Origin: Bacillus massiliigorillae
GTDB lineage: Bacteria > Bacillota > Bacilli > Bacillales > DSM-1321
Direction of reading: 5' to 3'
DNA length: 64,000 nucleotides
Assembly (NCBI RefSeq): GCF_000380245.2
Contig: NZ_HG428743.1
Location: 252,953-316,952 of the forward strand
Both the position numbers and the translations under genes were made by a program. The notes below the pieces were generated by a model. It had not been told where the DNA came from, ran no database searches, and was given only the letters and a program-made list of their open reading frames with translations. This document shows positions 24,716 through 32,773 of this stretch, piece after piece; the stretch's first letter is position 1; every line of letters starts with the position of its first letter.

Positions 24716-25168
24716 TCAATAAGTATAGTTCCTTTCTAAATCCCCTACACTTTTTAATACAACATCATCAAATATTTGATATTCTTGCTTCTTTTTCGTG
24801 AAATCCGCATCATCTAGAGGACCTGTTACTTTACCATTTTTAATTTCTAAAATCCAATAATGATAGTTTTTTTCATCCGGTATTTCCATACCATTATTTC
24901 TTTTGGGGTCCTTCATTAACTCCACTTGTTTCGCGATAATGTATTGATTATTCCATCCAGCTTCAATTACTTTGGTAGGTATGATGGCTTTCCCCCAACC
25001 ATTTGCACTTGTTTTAGGAGCTATTTTCACCTCATGAGCAGATAGTCGAACAATTGAATATTCACCAGGTAAATCTACATCAAAATCGGATGCTCCAGGA
25101 CATCCAGTTAAAAAAAGTACACTGATAGTAGCTATAAATAAAAAATAAAAGCATCTATTTCTAAACAT
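24716..25168 (-). CDS. Lipoprotein, DUF3997-like
   Basis: 150 residues with a signal peptide and lipobox LTGC (Cys about 22). The mature part begins PGASDFDVDLPGEYSIVRLSAHEVKI and contains HYWILEIKNGKVTGPLDDADF, which I associate with DUF3997. It is anchored on the outer face of the membrane. Second gene of a two-gene operon, 15 bp after the gene at 25184. Function unknown. Confidence 0.7.
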   Translation of the reverse strand: MFRNRCFYFLFIATISVLFLTGCPGASDFDVDLPGEYSIVRLSAHEVKIAPKTSANGWGKAIIPTKVIEAGWNNQYIIAKQVELMKDPKRNNGMEIPDEKNYHYWILEIKNGKVTGPLDDADFTKKKQEYQIFDDVVLKSVGDLERNYTY

Positions 25169-25183
25169 AGAACCTCCAACGTC

Positions 25184-25498
25184 TTATTTTACTGTTCTAT
25201 CACGATATACAATAAGCGTAATTACATTTAATAGAATGGTAACAATGAGAAGAACTCCTGCAACGAACGCCAAAGCACTCATGGTATCCATAAGACCGCC
25301 CCAATCTTCAATCTGTACTAGATGATAGTTATTAAAAATTTGCAAGCATAATGAAAGAGCACAAGCACTGATACTTATAATAGAAAGAGTAACCCAATGC
25401 TTATATTCTTTCTTGTTATCACGTCCGAGATTTAAAACAGGAAGAATCCATGCAATTAGTCCAAGTACGAGACTCCCCATATTAAGCCAGCCACTCAC
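25184..25498 (-). CDS. Three-helix membrane protein
   Basis: 104 residues. Membrane helices at about 6-24, 37-55 and 72-96 with a polar loop DNKKEYKH. First gene of an operon with the lipoprotein. GGGGG lies shortly upstream of the ATG. I know no function; similar proteins occur in Bacillus as hypothetical. Confidence 0.65.
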   Translation of the reverse strand: MSGWLNMGSLVLGLIAWILPVLNLGRDNKKEYKHWVTLSIISISACALSLCLQIFNNYHLVQIEDWGGLMDTMSALAFVAGVLLIVTILLNVITLIVYRDRTVK

Positions 25499-25607
25499 AT
25501 TAATCCCCCTTTTATCTTTTTTCTTCAGATAAACCCAATTACCCCTAATATTAACATACTTTCCAAATAAAGTTATTCTGTAAGCTCACTCCGTTTTTTA
25601 CACAACA

Positions 25608-25632
25608 AAAGGCTGCCAATAGGACAGCCAAT
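25608..25632 (-). terminator. R1-like terminator of the DUF3888 gene
   Basis: GGCTG-N8-CAGCC followed by TTTTGTTG on the minus strand, inside a degenerate R1 copy that runs to about 25590. Confidence 0.65.
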
Positions 25633-25637
25633 TATTC

Positions 25638-26063
25638 TTACTGCGATAAATGCTTATACTCAAGGATTTCTATTTTAAAATCGTGTTTACATACCATCTG
25701 ATTGATTTTATTACTGTCACAAGATGGAGAAATTCTTAATTTTACTAAATCATTCTCTACTCCATATTGATTTTTCCCCTTTACAAGCTGTGGATTGACC
25801 TCAATTCTTACATCCATATCATAAGAATGATTATTATTATAATGTAAATCAGCAATGCCTCTCCAATTCCACATGATATGTTCATCACTGTATTCTTTTT
25901 GCACTTTACGATCGAGGACTGGAAGAACAATATCTGAAATAATATCTTCCGTTGTGACATACAAGCCTTCTTCCTTTGAAACGGATTCTGCATGAACAGA
26001 TTGGAAAGGAAAAAAAGCCAATGATAAGAAGCCAAACAATATCAAATATCGTTTCGTCACCAA
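25638..26063 (-). CDS. Secreted DUF3888 family protein
   Basis: 141 residues. A signal peptide (ILFGFLSLAFFPFQSVHAES, cleavage after HA) is followed by TTEDIISDIVLPVLDRKVQKEY and YDMDVRIEVNPQL, the DUF3888 pattern. Two Cys near the C-terminus could form a disulfide. The start is TTG 26063 or the next codon GTG, both close to GAGGTGAG. Role unknown. Confidence 0.7.
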   Translation of the reverse strand: MVTKRYLILFGFLSLAFFPFQSVHAESVSKEEGLYVTTEDIISDIVLPVLDRKVQKEYSDEHIMWNWRGIADLHYNNNHSYDMDVRIEVNPQLVKGKNQYGVENDLVKLRISPSCDSNKINQMVCKHDFKIEILEYKHLSQ

Positions 26064-26391
26064 GACTCACCTCATTTTTACATTTACTCCTTATTCTTCA
26101 CCATTCATTTTTTCTTATGAATGGCATAATAAAAATGAGCTATGATCAAGAAGATCCCTATTATGCAGAACTAACCTATTACGACAAAAATAAAAACATA
26201 ATTCAAATACAGTAAAATAACACCCAAGGAACTCCTGCTCACTAACCGGTGGATACCACTGTTCACAAAAATACCCCACTTCAAGCGTTAAGCTAAGTGG
26301 GGTTAGTTCACGTTTTCTTATTATGAGAATAGCTTTTTCTAATCGACGAATAGATTTTACTGTCGTTGAATGATGAATCCAAAAGCTTTCA
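26064..26391. other. Gene-poor stretch with a reading-frame scrap and an IS200-like hairpin
   Basis: A 29-codon plus-strand frame at about 26128-26217 (NGIIKMSYDQEDPYYAELTY...) reads like the C-terminal end of a lost gene. Some 55 bp later is the hairpin CCCCACTT-N13-AAGTGGGG (26274-26302), followed by TTAGTTCAC, a form common at ends of IS200/IS605 elements. No transposase is present. Confidence 0.5.
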
Positions 26392-27465
26392 TCATAATGA
26401 TTGATAACTCATCGTTGTATAATCCGTATATCCTCTACTATCTCCGCCAAAGTACGTACTACGATCAGGTTCATTTAATGAAGCATCTTGTTGGAGTCGC
26501 TCTACTAAGTCCGGGTTTGCTAAAGACCAAGCACCAACTGGAGCGACATCTGCACGTCCTTCTTCAATATCCACATCAATTTTTTCTAGTGGACGACCAG
26601 CACGATTTACAAGTAAGGCATTTGGCCACATTCTACGGATTTCTGTTAATAATTCATCATTACTAGAATGCTTAACATGTAAATACGCTAGATTTAATTT
26701 TGCTAATTCAGGTACTAGATAACGGTAAAAGTCCTCACTTTGTTCACCTTCAAAAATACCCATATTGGCTATATCCCCAGGTGAGATACGGAAACCTGTA
26801 CGATCTGCGCCAATTTCTTCCGCAACTGCTTTTGCTACTTCGATTCCAAATCGGGCACGATTTTCAATAGAACCGCCGTATTCATCTTCACGCTTATTCG
26901 AACTTTCCGCGAAGAATTGCTGAATTAAATAGCCATTTGCTCCATGAATTTCAACGCCATCAGCACCAGCTTCAATTGCTGCTGCAGCCGCCTTTTTGAA
27001 ATCTAGAATGGTTGTGTTTATTTCTTCTTTCGTTAATTCATGAGGTACTGGAATGTCTTGCATTCCCTTTTCAGTAACAATTTGAACTCCCGGTGCAATG
27101 GCAGAAGGCGCAACGCCTTGGCGATGATGTGGTGTGTTTTCAGGATGCGACATACGCCCAGCGTGCATTAATTGAATATACATATATGCACCTTTTTCAT
27201 GAACAGCATTCGTTACTTTTTTCCAGCCATCAATTTGTGCTTGATTGTAAAGGCCCGGTGTCCATAAATACCCTTGTCCATCTTCAGAAGGTTGTGTTCC
27301 TTCACTGATTAATAACCCCATTGAAGCACGCTGTGAATAATAAAGTTCAGCTAATTCACCTGGTGTTCCATCTACATTTGCACGACTGCGTGTCATTGGA
27401 GCCATCGCTAACCGATGGGGTAAAGTTATACGCCCAACTTTGGTTTCAGTCCACATTTTTTTCAT
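26392..27465 (-). CDS. Old Yellow Enzyme-family alkene reductase
   Basis: 357 residues, FMN-dependent TIM barrel of the NemA/XenB type. Seen are LAMAPMTRSRA, ISEGTQPSEDGQGY, IQLMHAGRM, DGVEIHGANGYLIQQF (substrate-binding His and Asn), SIENRARF and LLVNRAGRPL. It uses NAD(P)H to reduce activated C=C bonds or nitro groups, usually against electrophiles. Length is typical. It is a single gene; I see no MarR/MhqR box before it. Confidence 0.9.
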   Translation of the reverse strand: MKKMWTETKVGRITLPHRLAMAPMTRSRANVDGTPGELAELYYSQRASMGLLISEGTQPSEDGQGYLWTPGLYNQAQIDGWKKVTNAVHEKGAYMYIQLMHAGRMSHPENTPHHRQGVAPSAIAPGVQIVTEKGMQDIPVPHELTKEEINTTILDFKKAAAAAIEAGADGVEIHGANGYLIQQFFAESSNKREDEYGGSIENRARFGIEVAKAVAEEIGADRTGFRISPGDIANMGIFEGEQSEDFYRYLVPELAKLNLAYLHVKHSSNDELLTEIRRMWPNALLVNRAGRPLEKIDVDIEEGRADVAPVGAWSLANPDLVERLQQDASLNEPDRSTYFGGDSRGYTDYTTMSYQSL

Positions 27466-27559
27466 TGCAAAGCACCTCTTTCCAAATTATGTTACTAAAC
27501 AACGCATATAGAATAACATAGGGGTTCGGTGCCAACAATGAATATGGCTTATGAAAGAC

Positions 27560-28303
27560 TTAGTTCCACTCTAATGAATTAAGAAATGCATACACATCCT
27601 CATAAATCGTCTCACGTTCTTCACCCAAAGTAATAATATGACCAGAGCGTTCATACCACTTTATCTGCTTATCTTCTGTCTGTACATGATCATAAATAAT
27701 ATACGAACTTTTTTTGTTTAGTGGGGCATCTAAGCTACCCTGTAACACGAAAGTTGGCGAGGTAATATCTTTTAACTGTTGTCTCGTATCAACAATGAAT
27801 TGTTGTAGTTTCTTTATAGATGGGGCAGGTTTTTGCTCAAAATCTTTGATTTCGTCAAGAATCTGCTCCTCATCCTTCCCTTCTAACTTCTTAAATGCCT
27901 TAGCGTAATTTACTATGCGTCCAAATAAGTCGTCCGTACTTTTCTCTAAGATTGGCGCACACATCGAAACAACAGCTTTTACTGGTAATTTAGCTCCTAC
28001 TCTTAATGAGAAAACACCGCCTAACGATATCCCAGCAACCGCAATCTCACTAAATCCTTCATTTTTCAGAAAATGATATCCATCTATCACATCTTGCCAC
28101 CAATCAGCTGGTTCTGTTTGAATGATTTTCTCCGGTTCCAATCCATGCCCTTTATACAGTGGGGCATAACAAGTATAACCACGTTCCTGCAAATACTTCC
28201 CTAACTTTCTTACATCGACAGTGTTTCCGGTAAAACCGTGTAACAGAAGGACGGCTTTATTCCCTCCTCTATAATAAAAAGGCTTAGGCGCAATGACTTT
28301 CAT
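27560..28303 (-). CDS. Carboxylesterase (Est30/YvaK-like)
   Basis: 247 residues. Oxyanion motif LLLHGFTGN, nucleophile GISLGG (Ser about 94), acid in QGSLDAPLNK and His in SGHIITLGEERE. The size and motifs match the thermostable Est30 and B. subtilis YvaK group, which hydrolyse short-chain esters in the cytosol. Its usual secG-rnr neighbours are absent. Monocistronic. Confidence 0.88.
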   Translation of the reverse strand: MKVIAPKPFYYRGGNKAVLLLHGFTGNTVDVRKLGKYLQERGYTCYAPLYKGHGLEPEKIIQTEPADWWQDVIDGYHFLKNEGFSEIAVAGISLGGVFSLRVGAKLPVKAVVSMCAPILEKSTDDLFGRIVNYAKAFKKLEGKDEEQILDEIKDFEQKPAPSIKKLQQFIVDTRQQLKDITSPTFVLQGSLDAPLNKKSSYIIYDHVQTEDKQIKWYERSGHIITLGEERETIYEDVYAFLNSLEWN

Positions 28304-28393
28304 AATGTTTATCTCCCTTTTTGTGTGAAGTTGTTTTTGGACTAACTATAACATTATGAAAGTACAAACAGCCTTTTAACAGCTCATCAATCC

Positions 28394-28509
28394 GATAAAG
28401 TGAAACTTTAATCGGGTTCTTACTGGTGCTTGATCTCCCACTTACTCGTCTACGTGCCTTCACTGCCTTGTTGAAGTGGGAGTCTTAGCTCCAGTTTGAA
28501 CGGGATAAA
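28394..28509 (+). mobile_element. Palindromic mobile element, copy A
   Basis: About 116 bp starting GATAAAGTGAAACT and ending ACGGGATAAA. It holds nested arms ACTGGTGCT/AGCTCCAGT and CTCCCACTT/AAGTGGGAG, with a 30-base centre. It has no coding capacity and looks like a non-autonomous IS200/IS605-type or bcr-type repeat. It lies 7 bp beyond the helD stop. Confidence 0.65.
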
Positions 28510-28516
28510 ATCCTTC

Positions 28517-30586
28517 TTATATTCCCTGAATTAACGGAGATGCTTCGCCAGAATGGAAAATTCGTAAGTCATGGAGAGCACGCGTACATCCTACATATAA
28601 TAATTTAGCATCAGACTTTGAATCCTTATAGTGACTCGCATCTACATCGATAAGTAGCACTGCATCAAATTCTAATCCTTTAGCTAAATAAACCGGCACT
28701 ACTGAAATACCGCCTTCATATTTACTTTGATTCGCTTCAATGACGTTTGCCTTGATTCCTACTGTTAGTAGTTGTTCGTGTATTTTACGACATTCAACAT
28801 CTGTTCTGCCTATAATTGCGATTGTCTTTAGGTTTTCATTCCGTAAATCTTGTAGAACCTTCACAATTTCAGTAAATTGATCATCCGTAGCAATCACCTT
28901 CACTTTTTCACCACTACGAAAAACAGGTGTTGCTAGACCTACTGGAACTTCAGCATGCTTAATGACCTCATTGGCAAATTCAATAATTTCCTTTGTAGAA
29001 CGGTAACTTCTCGTCAATTCGTAATAACCCGTTTCTTGAAACACTTCTTTAAAATCATTCCAGTCCTCAATACCTTGATAATCATAAATTGCCTGAGATA
29101 AATCTCCTAAAATCGTAAAAGAATTACCCAATGTCAGCTCTTTCAAAATATGAATTTGGAATGGTGAAAAGTCTTGTGCCTCATCGATGACCACATGATG
29201 AAATTTTTGCTTACCTTCTATTCCTGTTAACTGATGATGAATATATAAGAGTGGTGCTAAATCTTCTATATATACTTCTTTTTTACGACAATTCTTTTCT
29301 GTTTCTCGAACAAGTACTTCAGGCAATAGTTCTACTATTTCTTTTTGTTTCATCATCGACGTATAAAATGATAAAGGAGTCACTTTAGGCCAAAACTTCA
29401 TATACGCATTTAATCGTTTGTTAGCTTCTTTTTTCAATAGCTTTTTCTCATTCGTACCTTCGAACTTTTTAAGCTCAATCTCCATCCAACGCTTGATTCG
29501 AGCCACTAATCGTTCCCTACGCTTCAGTAATGGGTAATGCTTATATTCAAATAACCACTTCTTTATTTCATCTACTGTAATGATAGCTCGATTCCATAGC
29601 TCTAAATTAGTTGTTGGCACTAGATTTTTTTCAAATTGAATGATACTTTCTTCAATAAATGCCTTGAACTTCATCGAGCCCTTTAATTTACCAAGCATAA
29701 CTTTCTCGTTGTCACGATTGATTGAGAAAGCTTCCTGCAATTTTTCTTCTGGATGCTTTAATTTCACCACATTATCTAATTGAGTTAACGCCCACTCAGG
29801 AAAAGTTGTTTGCTTAATATGACCTACACCAAGTTCCGGAAGTACTCCAGAAATATAGTCTAAAAACAAACTGTTTGGAGCAAAGATAATCATTCTGTCT
29901 GCTTGTAGCTGTTCACGATATTCATAAATTAAAAAAGCAAGGCGATGTAAAGCGACTGTTGTTTTTCCACTCCCTGCAACCCCTTGAATCAATAATGGTT
30001 TATTTTTCTCAGCTCGGATAATATCATTTTGCTCGGATTGTATCGTTGAAACAATATCCTTTAATTTATTATCTTTGTTTTCACCCAATCGATATAAGAG
30101 AAAATCGTCCGTCAGTGATACATCTTCACTTCCCTTTACATACGTATCAACAACACGTTCCAATTCTCTTTTGCGAATAGCAATGTTTCTTTTTAGATGG
30201 ACCTCTCCTTCTACTAATCCATCGGGTGATTGATAGAAAGCCAGTTCTTCACCACCAGTGAAGGAATAAAACATACTGGCAACAGGTGCACGCCAATCAA
30301 TCACGAATGGTTTCATCGTTTCCACATCGGAAGCACCGACTTTGCCAATATAAATCGGATTTGGCTCTAATTGACCATCCTCTTGAAAATCTAACCGCCC
30401 AAAGTATGGTTCTTGTACACCAATCCGTAGGTTTTGCCGATCTAACTCCCGCATACTTTCAAGAATCTGCTCGCTAAAATTGTCTCCATGATAAACAGGA
30501 ACCCTTTCGAGCTTATCTAATTGCTCATCTAGCGTAGATAAAACCTTTTGTAATCGCTTTAATTCCGTTTCAAATATGTGACTCAT
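28517..30586 (-). CDS. helD: HelD-type RNA polymerase-recycling ATPase (UvrD/Rep-like)
   Basis: 689 residues from ATG 30586 (AGGAGG upstream). The N-terminal coiled coil (ETELKRLQKVLSTLDEQLDKLE) enters the RNA polymerase channel in HelD proteins. Then come IDWRAPVASMFY, Walker A GVAGSGKTTVALHR, Walker B VVIDEAQDFS, the helicase motif RSYRSTKEI, GLEFDAVLLID and LLYVGCTRA. HelD frees stalled polymerase from DNA using ATP. It is shorter than B. subtilis HelD (about 774 residues). It sits between two inverted mobile element copies. Confidence 0.85.
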   Translation of the reverse strand: MSHIFETELKRLQKVLSTLDEQLDKLERVPVYHGDNFSEQILESMRELDRQNLRIGVQEPYFGRLDFQEDGQLEPNPIYIGKVGASDVETMKPFVIDWRAPVASMFYSFTGGEELAFYQSPDGLVEGEVHLKRNIAIRKRELERVVDTYVKGSEDVSLTDDFLLYRLGENKDNKLKDIVSTIQSEQNDIIRAEKNKPLLIQGVAGSGKTTVALHRLAFLIYEYREQLQADRMIIFAPNSLFLDYISGVLPELGVGHIKQTTFPEWALTQLDNVVKLKHPEEKLQEAFSINRDNEKVMLGKLKGSMKFKAFIEESIIQFEKNLVPTTNLELWNRAIITVDEIKKWLFEYKHYPLLKRRERLVARIKRWMEIELKKFEGTNEKKLLKKEANKRLNAYMKFWPKVTPLSFYTSMMKQKEIVELLPEVLVRETEKNCRKKEVYIEDLAPLLYIHHQLTGIEGKQKFHHVVIDEAQDFSPFQIHILKELTLGNSFTILGDLSQAIYDYQGIEDWNDFKEVFQETGYYELTRSYRSTKEIIEFANEVIKHAEVPVGLATPVFRSGEKVKVIATDDQFTEIVKVLQDLRNENLKTIAIIGRTDVECRKIHEQLLTVGIKANVIEANQSKYEGGISVVPVYLAKGLEFDAVLLIDVDASHYKDSKSDAKLLYVGCTRALHDLRIFHSGEASPLIQGI

Positions 30587-30751
30587 TGTGACACAACCTC
30601 CTAACCGTTCAAAAATTTCAGTCGAGTTAAGATTATATAAATATTCTTTATGTAAAGTCAATCATCTACACTTTGAAAATATAAGGGCAGTTCTATTCAC
30701 TTTACTCCAAATGTATAATAATTATTTCTAATTTTGAAAGGCAACCTACAT

Positions 30752-30812
30752 TAAGAAAAGGAACTACACCCCAATTGTTAGACACCACTAACAATTAAGG
30801 TACAGTTCCTCC
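30752..30812 (-). terminator. Terminator of the DinB-fold gene
   Basis: Nested stems AGGAACT/AGTTCCT and AATTGTTAG/CTAACAATT, with TTTTC following on the minus strand. Confidence 0.75.
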
Positions 30813-30834
30813 CTACAATCATGATTCTACAATG

Positions 30835-31341
30835 CTATGCTTCTAAAAGTACTTTTAGCTCTTGGATTTGCTCGATGTGTCGCTGTTCGTGCAAATAAAT
30901 TTGTTCAATCCATTGATCAAGACGTAATTCGTCTAAAGCAGGATGCTTCACTGATTTTGTCTCTAATATCGATTTATCATCAATCGTATTAAGAAAAGTC
31001 AGCGATTTTCCTCTCGAATTCTGCAATAAATCCAACATTTGCTGCACTTGAAATGGTTTTGCATCTGGTTCAACAACTCTAGGTGCCTTAATCTTTGTTG
31101 TGCGATCTAGCATGATTAGTTGAATATTTTTATGCTCTTTTGTGATACTATCCAACTCTTTTAATCCATATGCAATAGCCTTTAGCGACGCCTCTTCTAC
31201 TAAAACTAAATGATGGCAAACTTGTGCGATACTCCACGTATTCTTATCTGGCTTACTATTAAACTGAGCATCACCTACTAAAGCAATCTCATTCTCTAGC
31301 TTCTTTCTCGTCTCGTTCAATGCATTCAATAAATTAATCAT
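30835..31341 (-). CDS. DinB-family four-helix metal-binding protein
   Basis: 168 residues from ATG 31341 (AAAGGAGAG upstream). The DinB metal-site histidines are seen in WSIAQVCHHLVLVEE and in YLHEQRHIEQIQ near the end. The family includes thiol-dependent transferases (BstA, bacillithiol S-transferases) and hypothetical members. I cannot tell which this is. Confidence 0.8.
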   Translation of the reverse strand: MINLLNALNETRKKLENEIALVGDAQFNSKPDKNTWSIAQVCHHLVLVEEASLKAIAYGLKELDSITKEHKNIQLIMLDRTTKIKAPRVVEPDAKPFQVQQMLDLLQNSRGKSLTFLNTIDDKSILETKSVKHPALDELRLDQWIEQIYLHEQRHIEQIQELKVLLEA

Positions 31342-31440
31342 AACAACTCTCCTTTCACCACAAACAGCGTACATTCCTACTCTGTATATATTCCCAACGA
31401 TGAAAAGTATTCTTACAAGCTCTCATTCTGACTAGAGACC

Positions 31441-31790
31441 TCATGTTAACTTCTTAGGATTTTTAATCCTAATCGACAGCACTTCCCCACAATCCAAGCA
31501 GACAAAATATATTTTCTCTGAACCAATCGCGATTTTTTTATCCCGTTCAAACTAGTGCTAAGACTCCCACTTCAACAAGGCAGTAAAGATACGTAGACGA
31601 GTAAGTGGGAGATCAAGCACCAGTAAGAACCCGATTGGTTCAACTAATAATCGGTGGGGGATGAATGCCCCCCCACCGATTATAGTTTCACTTTATCTAA
31701 AGGACGGAGATTAATATAATCGGTTGCCTGTACAAATGAAGTCCCATCACAGCCCTTACAAATCACGCCACCTTTTCCCTTATTATACCA
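31441..31790 (-). pseudogene. Zinc-ribbon gene split by mobile element copy B
   Basis: On the minus strand the right part (about 31790-31698) reads GGVICKGCDGTSFVQATDY then INLRPLDK. After the element, the left part (31536-31441) reads KKIAIGSEKIYFVCLDCGEV then SIRIKNPKKLT and stop. Together they match the intact 61-residue protein at 40356-40541 (CRACGNNTF...VDKM...FCKECGEVASIKVKNPKKF). Deleting the element and one copy of GATAAA restores an open frame. The exact start is not clear (GTG 31766 has a ribosome site placed too close). Confidence 0.75.
31537..31697 (-). mobile_element. Palindromic mobile element, copy B (inserted in a gene)
   Basis: About 160 bp in reverse orientation to copy A, flanked on both sides by GATAAA (minus strand). 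The same nested arms as copy A (ACTGGTGCT, CTCCCACTT) are present, plus an extra perfect 14-bp hairpin ATAATCGGTGGGGG / CCCCCACCGATTAT at 31647-31683 that copy A lacks. It has no open reading frame. Confidence 0.7.
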
Positions 31791-31808
31791 TTTTTAACTA
31801 TGTAAAAA

Positions 31809-31835
31809 AACGCAACCAATACTGTTGCGTTTTCC
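31809..31835 (-). terminator. Terminator
   Basis: AACGCAAC-N7-GTTGCGTT with T-runs on both strands. On the minus strand it ends the small membrane gene at 31880. Confidence 0.75.
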
Positions 31836-31879
31836 CGACAAAAGAGCGCCATACCTCACTCTTTTCATATATACAATTA

Positions 31880-32068
31880 CTACTTATTACTTCGTGCTGC
31901 TCTACTTACTTTTTCTCGTTTATCAAAGTAGAAAATAATCGCATAACCACCTGCAGCAAGAACAAGCGCCTGAGCAATATTAAAAATTGCATTAGTCGGT
32001 AAAGGTAAAAGCTGGCTAATAACGCCCCATACGCAGAACCAACCAATTACACATGTCCACTTCATCAT
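31880..32068 (-). CDS. Small two-helix membrane protein
   Basis: 62 residues from the ATGATG at 32068 (AAAGGAACGG upstream). Helices at about 5-20 and 28-47, ending in the basic tail FDKREKVSRAARSNK. A longer frame to 32143 has no convincing start. Unknown function. Confidence 0.55.
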   Translation of the reverse strand: MMKWTCVIGWFCVWGVISQLLPLPTNAIFNIAQALVLAAGGYAIIFYFDKREKVSRAARSNK

Positions 32069-32253
32069 AAGAAAAACCGTTCCTTTCACTAATAAATTAC
32101 TTAATAAATTAGACCTAATTTTCATCATTCTACTCACTTGCAAGTATAACGCTTTGTTTGAAAAACTCTTTTTTTTTGAATTATTATTTTTTTCACTTCT
32201 CCTACTAAAACAAAAAGAACTGCATCCGCAGTTCCTCTATGTACAATATCTTT

Positions 32254-32511
32254 TCACACTTGCCTAATTTGAATACCATAGCTACCTCTTGCGTATAAAC
32301 CATGGATAACCTCGTATTGAATACCATCAATTGTCATAAGCATCGTTTCATCTTCGTTCACACCAAGGAATTCATAATCTAAGCCTTCTTTGGCACAGTA
32401 CTTAGCAATAGCATCCTTTGTCATACTCACTGTCGGATAGACCGAGATATCCTCATAAGGAATCTCTATCGATTTTTTCAGCATTTTCTTCATTTCTTTT
32501 CCAAATAACAT
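32254..32511 (-). CDS. Conserved hypothetical protein, paralogue of 2719-2973
   Basis: 85 residues, soluble, sharing LKKSIEIPYEDISVYPTV and GLDYEFLG and the ending GSYGIQIRQV with the protein at 2719-2973. Good start context (AAGGGTGG). It ends at a T-rich region. Function unknown. The two copies suggest duplication followed by divergence. Confidence 0.65.
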   Translation of the reverse strand: MLFGKEMKKMLKKSIEIPYEDISVYPTVSMTKDAIAKYCAKEGLDYEFLGVNEDETMLMTIDGIQYEVIHGLYARGSYGIQIRQV

Positions 32512-32773
32512 CGTATGACCACCCTTCTAGTATTTTGAATACCTTTTAAAGCTACTAACTAAACCTTCTCTTCCTATTAGTACGAGTGAAATAAGTATTC
32601 GTTTCATTATTTCGAAAAAACTTTTATCTCATTCAAAAGTCGTTCATGGTCGATGACTTGCTTCGTACAAACAAAGCATCGAAAACAAACGTACTTAACA
32701 CGATTAGCAATCACGACATTTTTGCTATAATAGAACTATTAAGCCGTATATCCTGAAAGGAAGTTAGAACTCG

